Shown piece by piece: positions 1 to 7,479 of a DNA stretch of 46,644 nt. Source of the DNA: DATKXU01 sp035528905 (lineage in GTDB: Bacteria > Armatimonadota > UBA5829 > DTJY01). The notes under the pieces were generated by a model, which was not told the DNA's origin, searched no databases, and saw only the letters and a list, made by a program, of their open reading frames with translations. Position numbers and translations under genes: made by a program. The stretch lies in contig DATKXU010000011.1 of assembly GCA_035528905.1 (NCBI GenBank), forward strand, positions 1-46,644. Direction: 5' to 3'. Within the stretch, counting starts at the first letter, position 1; every line of letters begins with the position of its first letter.

Positions 1-2
1 GC

Positions 3-78
3 GCCGGGATAGCTCAGTTGGTAGAGCAGTGGACTGAAAATCCACGTGTCCGCAGTTCGATTCTGCGTCCCGGCACCA
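3..78 (+). tRNA. tRNA-Phe (anticodon GAA)
   Basis: A full cloverleaf is visible. The acceptor stem pairs GCCGGGA (3-9) with TCCCGGC (68-74). The D-arm carries AGCTCAGTTGGTAGAGC, the anticodon stem GGACT is followed by GAA within the loop, and the T-arm carries GTTCGATTC. The discriminator A75 is followed by an encoded CCA (76-78). Anticodon GAA reads UUC/UUU, so this is phenylalanine. The gene starts two bases into the window, so its promoter lies outside. Confidence 0.97.
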
Positions 79-143
79 TTATACTACTTGCAGAGCACTG
101 TTGCGGGTGACTGTTCGTTGTCTCTTGCGCCCGGCAATCTTGA

Positions 144-219
144 GCCGACGTAGCTCAGCTGGTAGAGCAGGGCATTCGTAATGCCCCGGTCGTCCGTTCG
201 AATCGGATCGTCGGCTCCA
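144..219 (+). tRNA. tRNA-Thr (anticodon CGT)
   Basis: The acceptor stem is GCCGACG (144-150) with CGTCGGC (209-215), followed by discriminator T216 and encoded CCA (217-219). The anticodon stem GGGCA/TGCCC encloses the loop TTCGTAA, giving anticodon CGT for the ACG threonine codon. The T-loop is TTCGAAT. It lies 65 bases after tRNA-Phe, probably in the same transcript. No terminator is visible between it and the next gene at 354. Confidence 0.96.
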
Positions 220-353
220 ATCATTGTTTCCCCGAGGACACACATCGTGATTCAAAGCAGTACGCGCAACCGGCTTTCCTCACCTGCGCAACACGCCCAT
301 CTCTCTGCCTGCTGCAGCACCCGAAGATCAAAGACCCCAGGAGGCAGTCCGAC

Positions 354-1208
354 TTGGTAACTTCCGATCGCAACCACATTCTCAAAGCAGTCATCCCAGC
401 CGCCGGTCACGGCACCAGGTTGAGGCCGCTGACTTCTATAACCCCCAAGGAGATGCTCCCGCTAGGCCGCAAGCCAGCCGTCGAGTACATCGTGGACGAG
501 TTGCACGCAGCCGGCATAAACGATATTATATTCGTGGTGTCGCCGCTGAAGCCCAGAATCCAGGAGTACTTCGGCGATAGCACCTGTCAGAGCCGGGTGC
601 GCGTAAGGTACGTGATCCAGGAACCCCAGCGGGGCCTGGCTGACGCTATCTTGCAGGCGGAAGAGGCGGTGGGCGGAGAGCACTTCGCGGTTGCGCTGGG
701 CGACTCTGTGATCGTCTCGCGGCAGAAAGTGACTCCTCTAGCAAGACTGATGGCGGCATACGGAACCAAGCTGGCATTCGCGGCCATAACCGTCGAACGC
801 GTGCCGATCGAGGATTCTTACAGGTACGGCATGGTCAAGCCGGCAGCGGGTCGGCCAGCGGGGGATGGAGAGCCGTTTGAAATAGATGGGTTGGTCGAGA
901 AGGCTAAAGCTGAGGAATCTCCCAGCGAGTACGCCATAGCCGGACGCTATATCTTCGCCCCTAAGATATTCGATTTCATTCGCCGAACACGGCCCGGCGC
1001 AGGCGGCGAACTACAGATAACGGACTCGATCAGACTCGGCCTGGCCGAGGGTGAGCTTGTCTGGTGCTCTCCTCTGCTGGCCAACGAACGGCGTTACGAT
1101 ATAGGCAACTTCCAGACTTTTTGCGAGGCGTTCACAGCCGTGTGTATGCTCGACGCGGAACTCGCGCCACTGGTTGTAAAGGCCGCGCTGGGAGACCATA
1201 GACAATAG
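354..1208 (+). CDS. galU: UTP--glucose-1-phosphate uridylyltransferase (GalU family)
   Basis: This enzyme makes UDP-glucose from UTP and glucose-1-phosphate in the cytoplasm, feeding LPS and other surface glycans. The N-terminal nucleotide-binding signature PAAGHGTRLRPLT is at residues 15-27, followed by PKEMLP at 31-36, both typical of GalU. Further conserved blocks are GLADAIL and the ALGDS motif that binds metal and nucleotide. The length of 284 residues fits the family. I chose the TTG start at 354 because AGGAGG sits at 339-344, nine bases upstream. The 3' end lies in a short repeat (1194-1219) that supplies the TAG stop. A related pyrophosphorylase such as RfbA-type is possible, but the PKEMLP and GLADA motifs favour GalU. 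Confidence 0.9.
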   Translation: MVTSDRNHILKAVIPAAGHGTRLRPLTSITPKEMLPLGRKPAVEYIVDELHAAGINDIIFVVSPLKPRIQEYFGDSTCQSRVRVRYVIQEPQRGLADAILQAEEAVGGEHFAVALGDSVIVSRQKVTPLARLMAAYGTKLAFAAITVERVPIEDSYRYGMVKPAAGRPAGDGEPFEIDGLVEKAKAEESPSEYAIAGRYIFAPKIFDFIRRTRPGAGGELQITDSIRLGLAEGELVWCSPLLANERRYDIGNFQTFCEAFTAVCMLDAELAPLVVKAALGDHRQ

Positions 1209-1219
1209 ACCGTAGACAG
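1194..1219 (+). repeat. word-like tandem repeat at the 3' end of galU
   Basis: Imperfect copies of an ATAGAC word run through GACCATAGAC, AATAGACC and GTAGACAG. The run starts inside the galU reading frame and contains its TAG stop at 1206-1208. A related string GACGATAGACC occurs at about 45334-45345, just upstream of metG on the other strand. It is one of several unrelated families of this kind in the window. Confidence 0.6.
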
Positions 1220-1260
1220 CAGATGGAAAAGGTCTGCAGTCATACTTCGGAGGTTAGTAC

Positions 1261-2367
1261 GTGCGGGTACCGATTGCCGATCTGAGGGCGCAGTATCAAT
1301 CCATCAAGCGCGAAATGGATGACGCCGTCCAAGCTGTGATGGCTGGCAGCGCGTTCATCCTCGGCCCGAGTGTCAAAGCGTTGGAAGAGAGGATCGCCGA
1401 ATACAGCGGGGCTGCATATGGCGTCGGCGTAAACTCGGGAACCGACGCGCTCCTGCTGGCGCTCGCTGCAATCGGGATCGGCCCAGGCGACGAAGTTATC
1501 ACCACTCCGTTCACCTTTGTCGCGACGACCGAGGTCATCGCCGTGCTGGGCGCAAGGCCGGTATACGCGGACATCGAGGCCGAAACCTTTAACCTCGACC
1601 CAAAACGGATTGAGGAGAAGATCACGCCGCGCACCAACGCCATATTGCCCGTGCATCTCTATGGTCAGGCGGCAGACGTCACCCGCATATCCGAGGTGGC
1701 AAAGCGTCATGGACTGCGGGTGATCTACGACGGCGCACAGGCTATCGGGGCAATGGCGCACGGCCGCCCGATCGGCGCATATGGCGACGCTGTGACTCTG
1801 AGCTTCTTCCCAACCAAGAACCTGGGAGCAGCCGGCGACGGCGGCATGGTCTTGACGAACGACGCGGAGCTCGCCGAAAAGCTCAGATTCCTCAGGTTCC
1901 ACGGCAGCGGAGGAGCATACTCATATAAGCATGTCGGCTACTGCAGCAGGCTGGACGAAATCCAGGCCGCGATCTTGCTGGCCAAGCTGCCGCACCTGGA
2001 TGCGTGGACTGAACTCAGACGCGCCAATGCCGAGACATACCGATGCCTGCTCTCCGACCTTGACATCGTCCTGCCGAAGGAGCAACCTTTCAACAAGCAC
2101 GTGTATCATCAATACACGATAAGACACCGCGAGCGTGACCAGTTGAGGCAGTTATTGAAATCCAAAGAGATTGACACAGGTGTGTACTATCCAAACCCTT
2201 TGCATTTTGAGGAAGCATACCGATACCTTGGATACAAACCCGGAGATTTGCCGGAAGCGGAGCGCGCGTGCCGTGAGGTACTGTCGCTGCCGGTCTTTCC
2301 GGGATTGACCGAGCAGCAGCTCGCCCACGTGGCATGCTCGATCCGCTCGTTCTGCGAGCAGACATAG
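1261..2367 (+). CDS. DegT/DnrJ/EryC1/StrS-family PLP-dependent sugar aminotransferase
   Basis: The enzyme transfers an amino group from an amino acid, usually glutamate, to a keto-sugar nucleotide for surface glycan synthesis. At 368 residues it matches the family length. Family landmarks are SGTDALLLAL, which binds the cofactor phosphate, YDGAQAIGA with D157 expected to contact the pyridine nitrogen, and SFFPTKNLGAAGDGG, in which K186 should form the PLP Schiff base. The motif YCSRLDEIQAA follows. The start is GTG at 1261 with GGAGG about 10 bases upstream (CGGAGGTTAGTAC). It resembles the WbpE/WlbC-type branch acting on UDP-3-keto-hexuronates, but no matching dehydrogenase or acetyltransferase is adjacent, so the substrate is not assigned. 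Confidence 0.9.
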   Translation: MRVPIADLRAQYQSIKREMDDAVQAVMAGSAFILGPSVKALEERIAEYSGAAYGVGVNSGTDALLLALAAIGIGPGDEVITTPFTFVATTEVIAVLGARPVYADIEAETFNLDPKRIEEKITPRTNAILPVHLYGQAADVTRISEVAKRHGLRVIYDGAQAIGAMAHGRPIGAYGDAVTLSFFPTKNLGAAGDGGMVLTNDAELAEKLRFLRFHGSGGAYSYKHVGYCSRLDEIQAAILLAKLPHLDAWTELRRANAETYRCLLSDLDIVLPKEQPFNKHVYHQYTIRHRERDQLRQLLKSKEIDTGVYYPNPLHFEEAYRYLGYKPGDLPEAERACREVLSLPVFPGLTEQQLAHVACSIRSFCEQT

Positions 2368-2370
2368 GGA

Positions 2371-2462
2371 AAGTTCCAAGTTTCAGGTTCCAAGTCTCAG
2401 GTTTCAGGTTGGTGCGGTGCGTGAACCTGGAACTTGAAACCTGGAACTTGGAACCTGAAACC
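2371..2462. repeat. long imperfect inverted repeat of the GGTTCCAAGTTTCAGG word family
   Basis: A left arm of about 38 bases, built from variations on GGTTCCAAG and GTTTCAGG, is followed by a loop GGTGCGGTGCGTG and a right arm built from CCTGGAACTTG and GAAACC words. The arms are complementary with scattered mismatches and could form a long hairpin in RNA. The element begins three bases after the aminotransferase stop codon. Copies of the same family are at 5661-5744, 41020-41075 and, as a half-element, 42146-42176. Confidence 0.85.
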
Positions 2463-2489
2463 CCTTCTTGTTACGAGTAGGAGAAGGGG
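2461..2489. repeat. perfect 8-bp inverted repeat carrying a shared 12-mer
   Basis: CCCCTTCT (2461-2468) is perfectly complementary to AGAAGGGG (2482-2489). The segment between and into the right arm contains TACGAGTAGGAG (2472-2483), a 12-mer found again at 10277-10288 just before lipA. There is no T-tract, so it is not a standard terminator. Confidence 0.6.
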
Positions 2490-2521
2490 CAATCGTGTAT
2501 TAGCGAAGGCGCTGGTGTGCT

Positions 2522-3571
2522 ATGAAAGCAATGATTCTGGCGGCGGGTGTGGGTTCGCGGCTCGATCCGCTGACTCGTAACCTGCCCAAACCGTTGGTCC
2601 CAATAGTGAATAAGCCCGTAATGGAGCACATCGTCGAGCTGCTGGCCCGCAACGGCTTCTCGAATATAATGGTGAACCTCCACTACCACAGCGAGCAGAT
2701 CGAGAACTACTTCGGCGACGGCTCAAAATGGGGGGTCAGGATTCAGTACTCGCGTGAGGACCAGCTTTGGGGAGACGCAGGCAGCGTCAAGAGATGCGAG
2801 CAGTTCTTCGACAGCACGTTCCTCGTGATCGGCGGCGATGACCTTGCCGACTTAGACCTGCGCCGCCTCGTGAAACAGCATCGCGACCACAAGGCGATTT
2901 GCACCATCGCTCTCTCGCTGGTAGACGACCCCGCCGACTACGGCATCGTTCTCATAAACGAGCGCGGCAAGATCACAAGGTTCCTCGAAAAGCCGAAGGG
3001 CGAGGTCATATTCAGCAATATGGCAAACACCGGCGTATATGTGTTCGAGCCGGAAATCTTCGAGCTGATCCCCAAGGGCGTGGTATACGGCTTCGGCAAC
3101 AACGTCTTTCCCCTACTGCTGGAGCAGAAAAGGCGATTTTACGGCCACCTGACATCAAGCTACTGGCGGGACGTCGGGAATCTGAAGCAGTATCAGGAAA
3201 CTCACCGCGACGCCCTCGAGGGCAGAGTGAGCATCAAGTTTCCCCTCCCCGAGATCAAGAGATACGTATGGATGGGTGAAAACGTTGATATTGACCCGAC
3301 AGCCGAGGTTGGGTATCCGGTTGTGATCGGAAACAACTGCCGCATAGGGAAGAACGCGCGCGTTCTCGAAAACTCAGTGCTCGGCGACAACTGCGTTGTG
3401 GAGGAGGACGCCGCCGTGCGGGACAGCATCCTCTGGGAAGGTGCCCGGGTGATGAGGCAGACCATGCTGGAGCGATGCGTCGTCGGCACAGGCTGCCAGG
3501 TGAAATCCAACGCGGCGGTATTCGATGGGCTCATAGTTGACCCTGTCCGCCGCCAGAACAACAGTCCATAG
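2522..3571 (+). CDS. NDP-sugar pyrophosphorylase, mannose-1-phosphate guanylyltransferase-like, with C-terminal hexapeptide repeats
   Basis: The N-terminal 230 residues form a nucleotidyltransferase domain. The signature LAAGVGSRLDPLT is at 6-18, with PKPL at 22-25 and VIGGDDLADLDL as the metal-binding block. SYWRDVGNLKQYQ is characteristic of ManC/GMPP-type enzymes. Residues of about 245-335 are a left-handed beta-helix of repeats such as GYPVVIGNNCRIG, usual in archaeal-type GMPP and related glucose-1-phosphate transferases. It likely activates a hexose- or heptose-1-phosphate with GTP or another NTP. Length and fold do not fix the sugar, so it could be an HddC-like heptose transferase. It starts at ATG 2522, 33 bases after the 2461-2489 hairpin, and precedes the hydrolase gene by 11 bases. 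Confidence 0.85.
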   Translation: MKAMILAAGVGSRLDPLTRNLPKPLVPIVNKPVMEHIVELLARNGFSNIMVNLHYHSEQIENYFGDGSKWGVRIQYSREDQLWGDAGSVKRCEQFFDSTFLVIGGDDLADLDLRRLVKQHRDHKAICTIALSLVDDPADYGIVLINERGKITRFLEKPKGEVIFSNMANTGVYVFEPEIFELIPKGVVYGFGNNVFPLLLEQKRRFYGHLTSSYWRDVGNLKQYQETHRDALEGRVSIKFPLPEIKRYVWMGENVDIDPTAEVGYPVVIGNNCRIGKNARVLENSVLGDNCVVEEDAAVRDSILWEGARVMRQTMLERCVVGTGCQVKSNAAVFDGLIVDPVRRQNNSP

Positions 3572-3582
3572 GAGGTTTCTGG

Positions 3583-4842
3583 ATGGTATCCCACGACGTG
3601 AAAGATCTGGGGCTGGCCCCGAAGGGCAAGCTCAGGATAGAGTGGGCGGAGCAGTGGATGCCCGTTCTACGGTTGATCAGAGAGCGGTTCGAGCAGGAAA
3701 AGCCCCTGGCGGGCATCACCCTTGTCGCCTGCCTGCACGTCACTACCGAGACAGCGAACCTTATGCGCACGCTCAAGGCCGGCGGGGCTCAGGTGGCCGT
3801 CTGCGCTTCGAATCCCCTCTCCACCCAGGACGACGCTGCCGCATCACTGGTTGTGGATTTCGACGTACCCACTTTTGCAATCAAGGGCGAGGACCGGGAT
3901 ACCTATTACAAGCACATTCAAGCCGCGCTGGACTTCAAGCCGAACATCACGATGGACGACGGAGCGGACACAGTGTCGGTCATCCACTCCGAGCGAACCG
4001 ACCTGGCGAAGAATATCATCGGCGGCACGGAGGAGACTACCACCGGCGTCATCCGACTCCGCGCTATGGAGCGGGACGGAGTGCTCCTCTATCCAATCGT
4101 CGCCGTCAACGACGCGGACACCAAGCACTTGTTCGACAACCGATATGGAACCGGCCAGAGCACCGTTGACGGGATAATCCGGGCGACCAACCTGCTGATG
4201 GCGGGAGCGGCCTTCGTCGTCGCCGGATACGGCTGGTGCGGCCGTGGAGTTGCGATGCGCGCGAAGGGAATGGGCGCCCGCGTGATCGTCACGGAAGTGA
4301 ATCCGTTCAAGGCATTGGAGGCCGTCATGGACGGCTATGAGGTCATGCCGATCGCCGAGGCTGCGAAGATCGGAGATGTCTTCTGCACGCTGACCGGCGA
4401 TATCAACGTGATCCGGCCCGAGCACTTCAAGGCCATGAAGGACCGCGCCATCATGTGCAACTCAGGGCACTTCAACGTGGAGCTGGACTTGGACGGCCTT
4501 GCGAAGATGTCCAAGAGCCGGCGGCAGGTCCGCGAGTTCGTGGAGGAATACACTCTCCAAGACGGCAAGCGAATCCACGTGCTCGGCGAGGGGAGGCTTG
4601 TGAACCTCGCGGCCGCGGAAGGGCATCCCGCCGTTGTGATGGATATGAGCTTCGCCGATCAGGCGCTCTCGGCGGAGTACGTGGCGAAGCACGCAAAAGA
4701 GCTGGAGCGAAGGGTATACCCCGTCCCGAAGGAGATTGATACGCAGGTCGCATACCTGAAGCTGAAGTCGCTTCAAATAGAGATTGATACACTGACGGAA
4801 GAGCAGGAGAAGTACCTCAAGTCGTGGGAGCTGGGAACCTAA
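3583..4842 (+). CDS. ahcY: S-adenosylhomocysteine hydrolase family enzyme (archaeal-type, possibly S-inosylhomocysteine hydrolase)
   Basis: The enzyme clears the by-product of SAM-dependent methylation by hydrolysing it to homocysteine and a nucleoside. Residues 1-190 hold the substrate domain with CLHVTTETANL and SNPLSTQDDAAA. The NAD-binding motif GYGWCGRG is at 215-222. At 419 residues it lacks the extended C-terminal KPDHYRY tail of canonical SahH. It also has DDGADTVS where canonical enzymes have DDGGDLT, and YGTGQS in place of YGCRES. Those replacements resemble archaeal and thermophile homologues, some known to prefer S-inosylhomocysteine. It starts at ATG 3583 with AGGAGG seven bases upstream. 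Several methyltransferases occur downstream in the window. The family is certain; the exact nucleoside is not. Confidence 0.92.
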   Translation: MVSHDVKDLGLAPKGKLRIEWAEQWMPVLRLIRERFEQEKPLAGITLVACLHVTTETANLMRTLKAGGAQVAVCASNPLSTQDDAAASLVVDFDVPTFAIKGEDRDTYYKHIQAALDFKPNITMDDGADTVSVIHSERTDLAKNIIGGTEETTTGVIRLRAMERDGVLLYPIVAVNDADTKHLFDNRYGTGQSTVDGIIRATNLLMAGAAFVVAGYGWCGRGVAMRAKGMGARVIVTEVNPFKALEAVMDGYEVMPIAEAAKIGDVFCTLTGDINVIRPEHFKAMKDRAIMCNSGHFNVELDLDGLAKMSKSRRQVREFVEEYTLQDGKRIHVLGEGRLVNLAAAEGHPAVVMDMSFADQALSAEYVAKHAKELERRVYPVPKEIDTQVAYLKLKSLQIEIDTLTEEQEKYLKSWELGT

Positions 4843-4883
4843 CCGATTTCGGATTGTCCCGCAGTATGCGTGGAGATCCCGCT

Positions 4884-5648
4884 ATGGGTGGGACGGACTT
4901 CAGATTCATGGAGAGCAGGGCTATACTGGGCATCAACATTTCCGCAGTTGATACGGCGGCCACGCTGGCGACCATCGAGGAGTTCGTCCGCAGCGGCCGA
5001 CCTCACATGGTGGTGACTGCGGATTCCTCCGCCGTAGTGCTCGCCCAGAAGGATCGCGAGCTGCGGGAAATAATCAACGCGGCAGACCTCGTAACCCCGG
5101 ACAGCGTAGGAATCCTCTGGGCTGCGCGGCGATTCGGGACGCCGCTTCCGGAGCGCGTTTCAGGCGTAGACATAGTTGAATTCCTGTGCGACAGGGCCGC
5201 GCGGTCGGGCTACAGAGTCTTTCTGCTCGGCGCGGCGCCGGGAACAGCCGAGGCCGCCGCGAAGACACTCCAGCAGAAGTATCCAGGGCTGATAGTCGCA
5301 GGCACGCATCACGGATTCTTCCGGCCCGAAGACTCCGCCTCTGTGATCGAAAGGATTCGGGAGGCGAAACCCGATATCCTCTTCGTTGCAATGGGCATCC
5401 CGCTGCAGGAGAAATGGATCCACCGCCATCTGGAGGAACTGCAGGTCCCGGTTTCGATGGGTGTGGGCGGAACGTTCGACGTCGTCTCAGGCAGGGTCAA
5501 GCGGGCACCGAAATGGATTCGGCAGCACGGCCTCGAATGGTTCTTCAGGCTCGCGAACAACCCCCGGAAGATTCGGAAGTGCCTGACGCTGCCCGTGTTC
5601 GTGCTCATGGTGCTCCGGGCAGGGAAGGCGTTGGGGAGCAGGCCTTAG
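4884..5648 (+). CDS. WecG/TagA/CpsF-family glycosyltransferase (GT26)
   Basis: This family transfers a sugar such as N-acetylmannosamine or an uronic acid to a polyprenyl-diphosphate-linked acceptor at the inner membrane. Visible motifs are TADSSAVV, TPDSVGILWAAR with the conserved Asp, FLLGAAPG, FVAMGIPLQEKWI and GVGGTFDVVSG followed by KRAPKWI and the C-terminal LEWFFRLANNPRK. I prefer ATG 4884 because GGAGAT lies seven bases upstream. ATG 4866 and a GTG at 4824 that would overlap the hydrolase gene are alternatives. The C-terminal basic/hydrophobic helix is typical of membrane association. It fits the surrounding surface-sugar genes. Confidence 0.9.
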   Translation: MGGTDFRFMESRAILGINISAVDTAATLATIEEFVRSGRPHMVVTADSSAVVLAQKDRELREIINAADLVTPDSVGILWAARRFGTPLPERVSGVDIVEFLCDRAARSGYRVFLLGAAPGTAEAAAKTLQQKYPGLIVAGTHHGFFRPEDSASVIERIREAKPDILFVAMGIPLQEKWIHRHLEELQVPVSMGVGGTFDVVSGRVKRAPKWIRQHGLEWFFRLANNPRKIRKCLTLPVFVLMVLRAGKALGSRP

Positions 5649-5660
5649 GCGCGAGGCGGC

Positions 5661-5744
5661 AGGTTCCAAGTTCCAGGTTCCAAGTTCCAGGTTACAGGTT
5701 GGCCGCATGTGAGGACTTGGAACGTGAAACTTGAAACTTGAAAC
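5661..5744. repeat. inverted repeat of the GGTTCCAAGTTCCAGG word family, second copy
   Basis: The left arm (5661-5700) repeats GGTTCCAAGTTCCA and ends in GGTTACAGGTT. The loop is GGCCGCATGTGAGG. The right arm (5714-5744) is made of ACTTGGAACGTG and GAAACTTGAAACC words. It begins 12 bases after the WecG-family stop and fills most of the spacer before the PfkB kinase gene. The arms are imperfectly complementary. Confidence 0.85.
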
Positions 5745-5781
5745 CAACACCCGGAGTGCCACTTGACAGGGGATGATAAGG

Positions 5782-6714
5782 ATGATCGAGAAGTCCGCGG
5801 CCCAAACTGTCCTGATCGTTGGCAGCGTGGCCCTCGACAACGTGAAGACGCCTTTTGGCGAGGTCAAGGATGCGCTTGGCGGCGCGGCGGTCTACTCGTC
5901 CATTGCGGCCAGCTACTTCGCGCCGGTCAGGCTTGTAGCAGTCGTGGGCACGGATTTCCCAAAGAAGCATATGCAGTTCCTCGCCTCGCGCAACATTGAC
6001 CTGGCGGGCATGCAGATCGTGCCGGGCCTGACGTTCCGCTGGTCGGGCTCCTACGAATTCGACCTGAACCAGGCGCACACCCTGGAAACGAAGCTGAACG
6101 TGTTCCAGCATTTCCGCCCGGATATTCCGGAAGCCTACCGGGATTCGAAATACGTCTTCCTGGCGAACATTGATCCCGAGCTTCAGCTTCGGGTCCTCGA
6201 ACAGGTCAAATCCCCAAAGTTGACCGTCTGCGACACAATGAACTTCTGGATCGAGAACAAGCGGGACTCCCTGCTGGCGGTGCTCCGGAAGGTTGATGTC
6301 GCGTTTATGAACGACGCGGAGGCCCGGCAGCTCTGCGGCACCTTCTCCCTGGTCAAGGCTGCCCGTGAGATGCGGAAGCTGGGTCCCCAGATTGTAATTA
6401 TCAAGAAGGGCGAACACGGCGCGGTCATGATGACGGACAGCGCCTACTTCGCCGCTCCATCCTACCCGCTGGAAGAGGTTATAGACCCCACCGGAGCCGG
6501 CGATTCATTCGCTGGAGGCTTCATCGGCTACGTCGCAGCCACGGATGACGTCAGCGAGGCGAATCTCAGGAAGGCGACGATCTACGGGAGCACGCTGGCC
6601 TCGTTCAACGTGCAGGGTTTCAGCCTGCGCCGCTTGGCCTCTCTGACCGCGGGAGATATCGCCGACCGATACTGCGAGTTCAAGCAGATCGCTCACTTCG
6701 AAGCCCTGGAATGA
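5782..6714 (+). CDS. PfkB/ribokinase-family carbohydrate or nucleoside kinase
   Basis: The fold phosphorylates a sugar or nucleoside using ATP. The N-terminus has LIVGSVALDNV and the conserved double-Gly block LGGAAVYSSIAAS. The C-terminal anion-hole motif DPTGAGDSFAGG begins at residue 235, with D241 the expected catalytic base. I chose ATG 5782, eight bases after AGGGGA; an in-frame ATG at 5773 would sit directly on that Shine-Dalgarno sequence. The gene overlaps comF by four bases (ATGA). The substrate cannot be read from sequence. Its proximity to the SAH-hydrolase-type gene suggests salvage of the released nucleoside, but this is inference and a sugar kinase is equally possible. Confidence 0.85.
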   Translation: MIEKSAAQTVLIVGSVALDNVKTPFGEVKDALGGAAVYSSIAASYFAPVRLVAVVGTDFPKKHMQFLASRNIDLAGMQIVPGLTFRWSGSYEFDLNQAHTLETKLNVFQHFRPDIPEAYRDSKYVFLANIDPELQLRVLEQVKSPKLTVCDTMNFWIENKRDSLLAVLRKVDVAFMNDAEARQLCGTFSLVKAAREMRKLGPQIVIIKKGEHGAVMMTDSAYFAAPSYPLEEVIDPTGAGDSFAGGFIGYVAATDDVSEANLRKATIYGSTLASFNVQGFSLRRLASLTAGDIADRYCEFKQIAHFEALE

Positions 6715-6983
6715 CAGCCCAACCAATCGTAGAAGGTTTACTCGATCTGGTCTACCCGCGCAAATGCTTGGTCTGCGAGACCTTGAACCCCCACTACATC
6801 TGCCCGTCGTGCCTGTCGGCGATAGAGCGCATATCGCGGCCATCCGATGCCGCGCGCTCGCTGCTGGGACTGCTGGGGAAGGGTGCGCTCCTTCACGACA
6901 GCGAGAGCGGCCGGCGCATACAGCGGAGTCATGCGGGAGGCGATCCACGGGTTCAAGTACGGCGGACGCAGGATTCTGGCTGA
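6711..6983 (+). pseudogene. comF: comF, N-terminal fragment before a frameshift
   Basis: The first 45 or so residues look like the start of ComF, a phosphoribosyltransferase-like protein tied to competence and DNA uptake. Zinc-knuckle cysteines are present as CLVC and CPSC. After about residue 42 the sequence stops resembling the family. The expected continuation is found in the +1 frame, which carries CWDC, AAGAYSGVMREAIHGFKYGG and the rest of the protein. The switch must lie between 6826 and about 6865, because the +1 frame has a stop at 6823-6825. One extra base, or two missing, would explain it. It is either a real disruption or a sequencing error. The start ATG overlaps the PfkB stop. 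Confidence 0.7.
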
Positions 6984-7398
6984 CCCGCTGGCGCAAACGC
7001 TCCACAATTACCTCACGACTGCGGCGGATTTTCCATGGCGCCGAGCAGACTGCATCGTCCCGGTCCCGATACATCCCGCTCGCCAGAGAATCCGGGGGTA
7101 CAACCAGAGCGAGCTTCTCGCGGAGCGGCTGTGTGAGCTGACCGGGCTGCCGCTCCTACGCGACGCCGTGGTCCGCAGGCGGCACACTCGCCCGCAGGTG
7201 GAGCTGTCCGGCGACGAAAGGCGAACGAACGTCAGGGGCGCCTTCCGGGCGGCGAAGCCGTCTGAACTAAGGGGTAAGATCGTCCTGCTTGTGGACGACG
7301 TAGCCACAACCTCCAGCACGATCCACGAATGCAGCCTCGCGCTCCTCTCAGCCGGCGCGTTCAAGGTATACGTCGTCTGCCTCGCCTTCGGAGCTTGA
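6847..7398 (+). CDS. comF: ComF-family phosphoribosyltransferase-like protein, C-terminal part (frameshifted from the 6711 start)
   Basis: This frame holds the conserved body of ComF. It begins with CWDC, the second zinc-binding pair, then GAYSGVMREAIHGFKYGGRR, VPVPIHPARQRIRGYNQSELLA and RRRHTRPQVELSGDERRTNVRGAF. Near the end is the PRPP-binding loop VLLVDDVATTSST. The expected full-length protein would run from 6711 to 7398 at about 229 residues. The ATG at 6847 lacks a clear Shine-Dalgarno sequence and is probably not a natural start. The rest of the frame is intact, so any disruption is recent or artefactual. ComF homologues are also common in bacteria without known competence. Confidence 0.8.
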   Translation: MPRARCWDCWGRVRSFTTARAAGAYSGVMREAIHGFKYGGRRILADPLAQTLHNYLTTAADFPWRRADCIVPVPIHPARQRIRGYNQSELLAERLCELTGLPLLRDAVVRRRHTRPQVELSGDERRTNVRGAFRAAKPSELRGKIVLLVDDVATTSSTIHECSLALLSAGAFKVYVVCLAFGA

Positions 7399-7479
7399 CG
7401 CTTCACCTCGCCTGGAATGACTGGCGCGGCGACACGTCTTGAGCGAATGGTTTGTTCTAAGCCGAGTTGGAAGAGGAAG

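Noticed and set aside
4824..4883. N-terminal extension of the WecG-family gene from GTG 4824
   Set aside because: It overlaps the preceding gene and is poorly spaced from GGAG; family similarity starts after residue 20 and ATG 4884 has a better ribosome-binding site.
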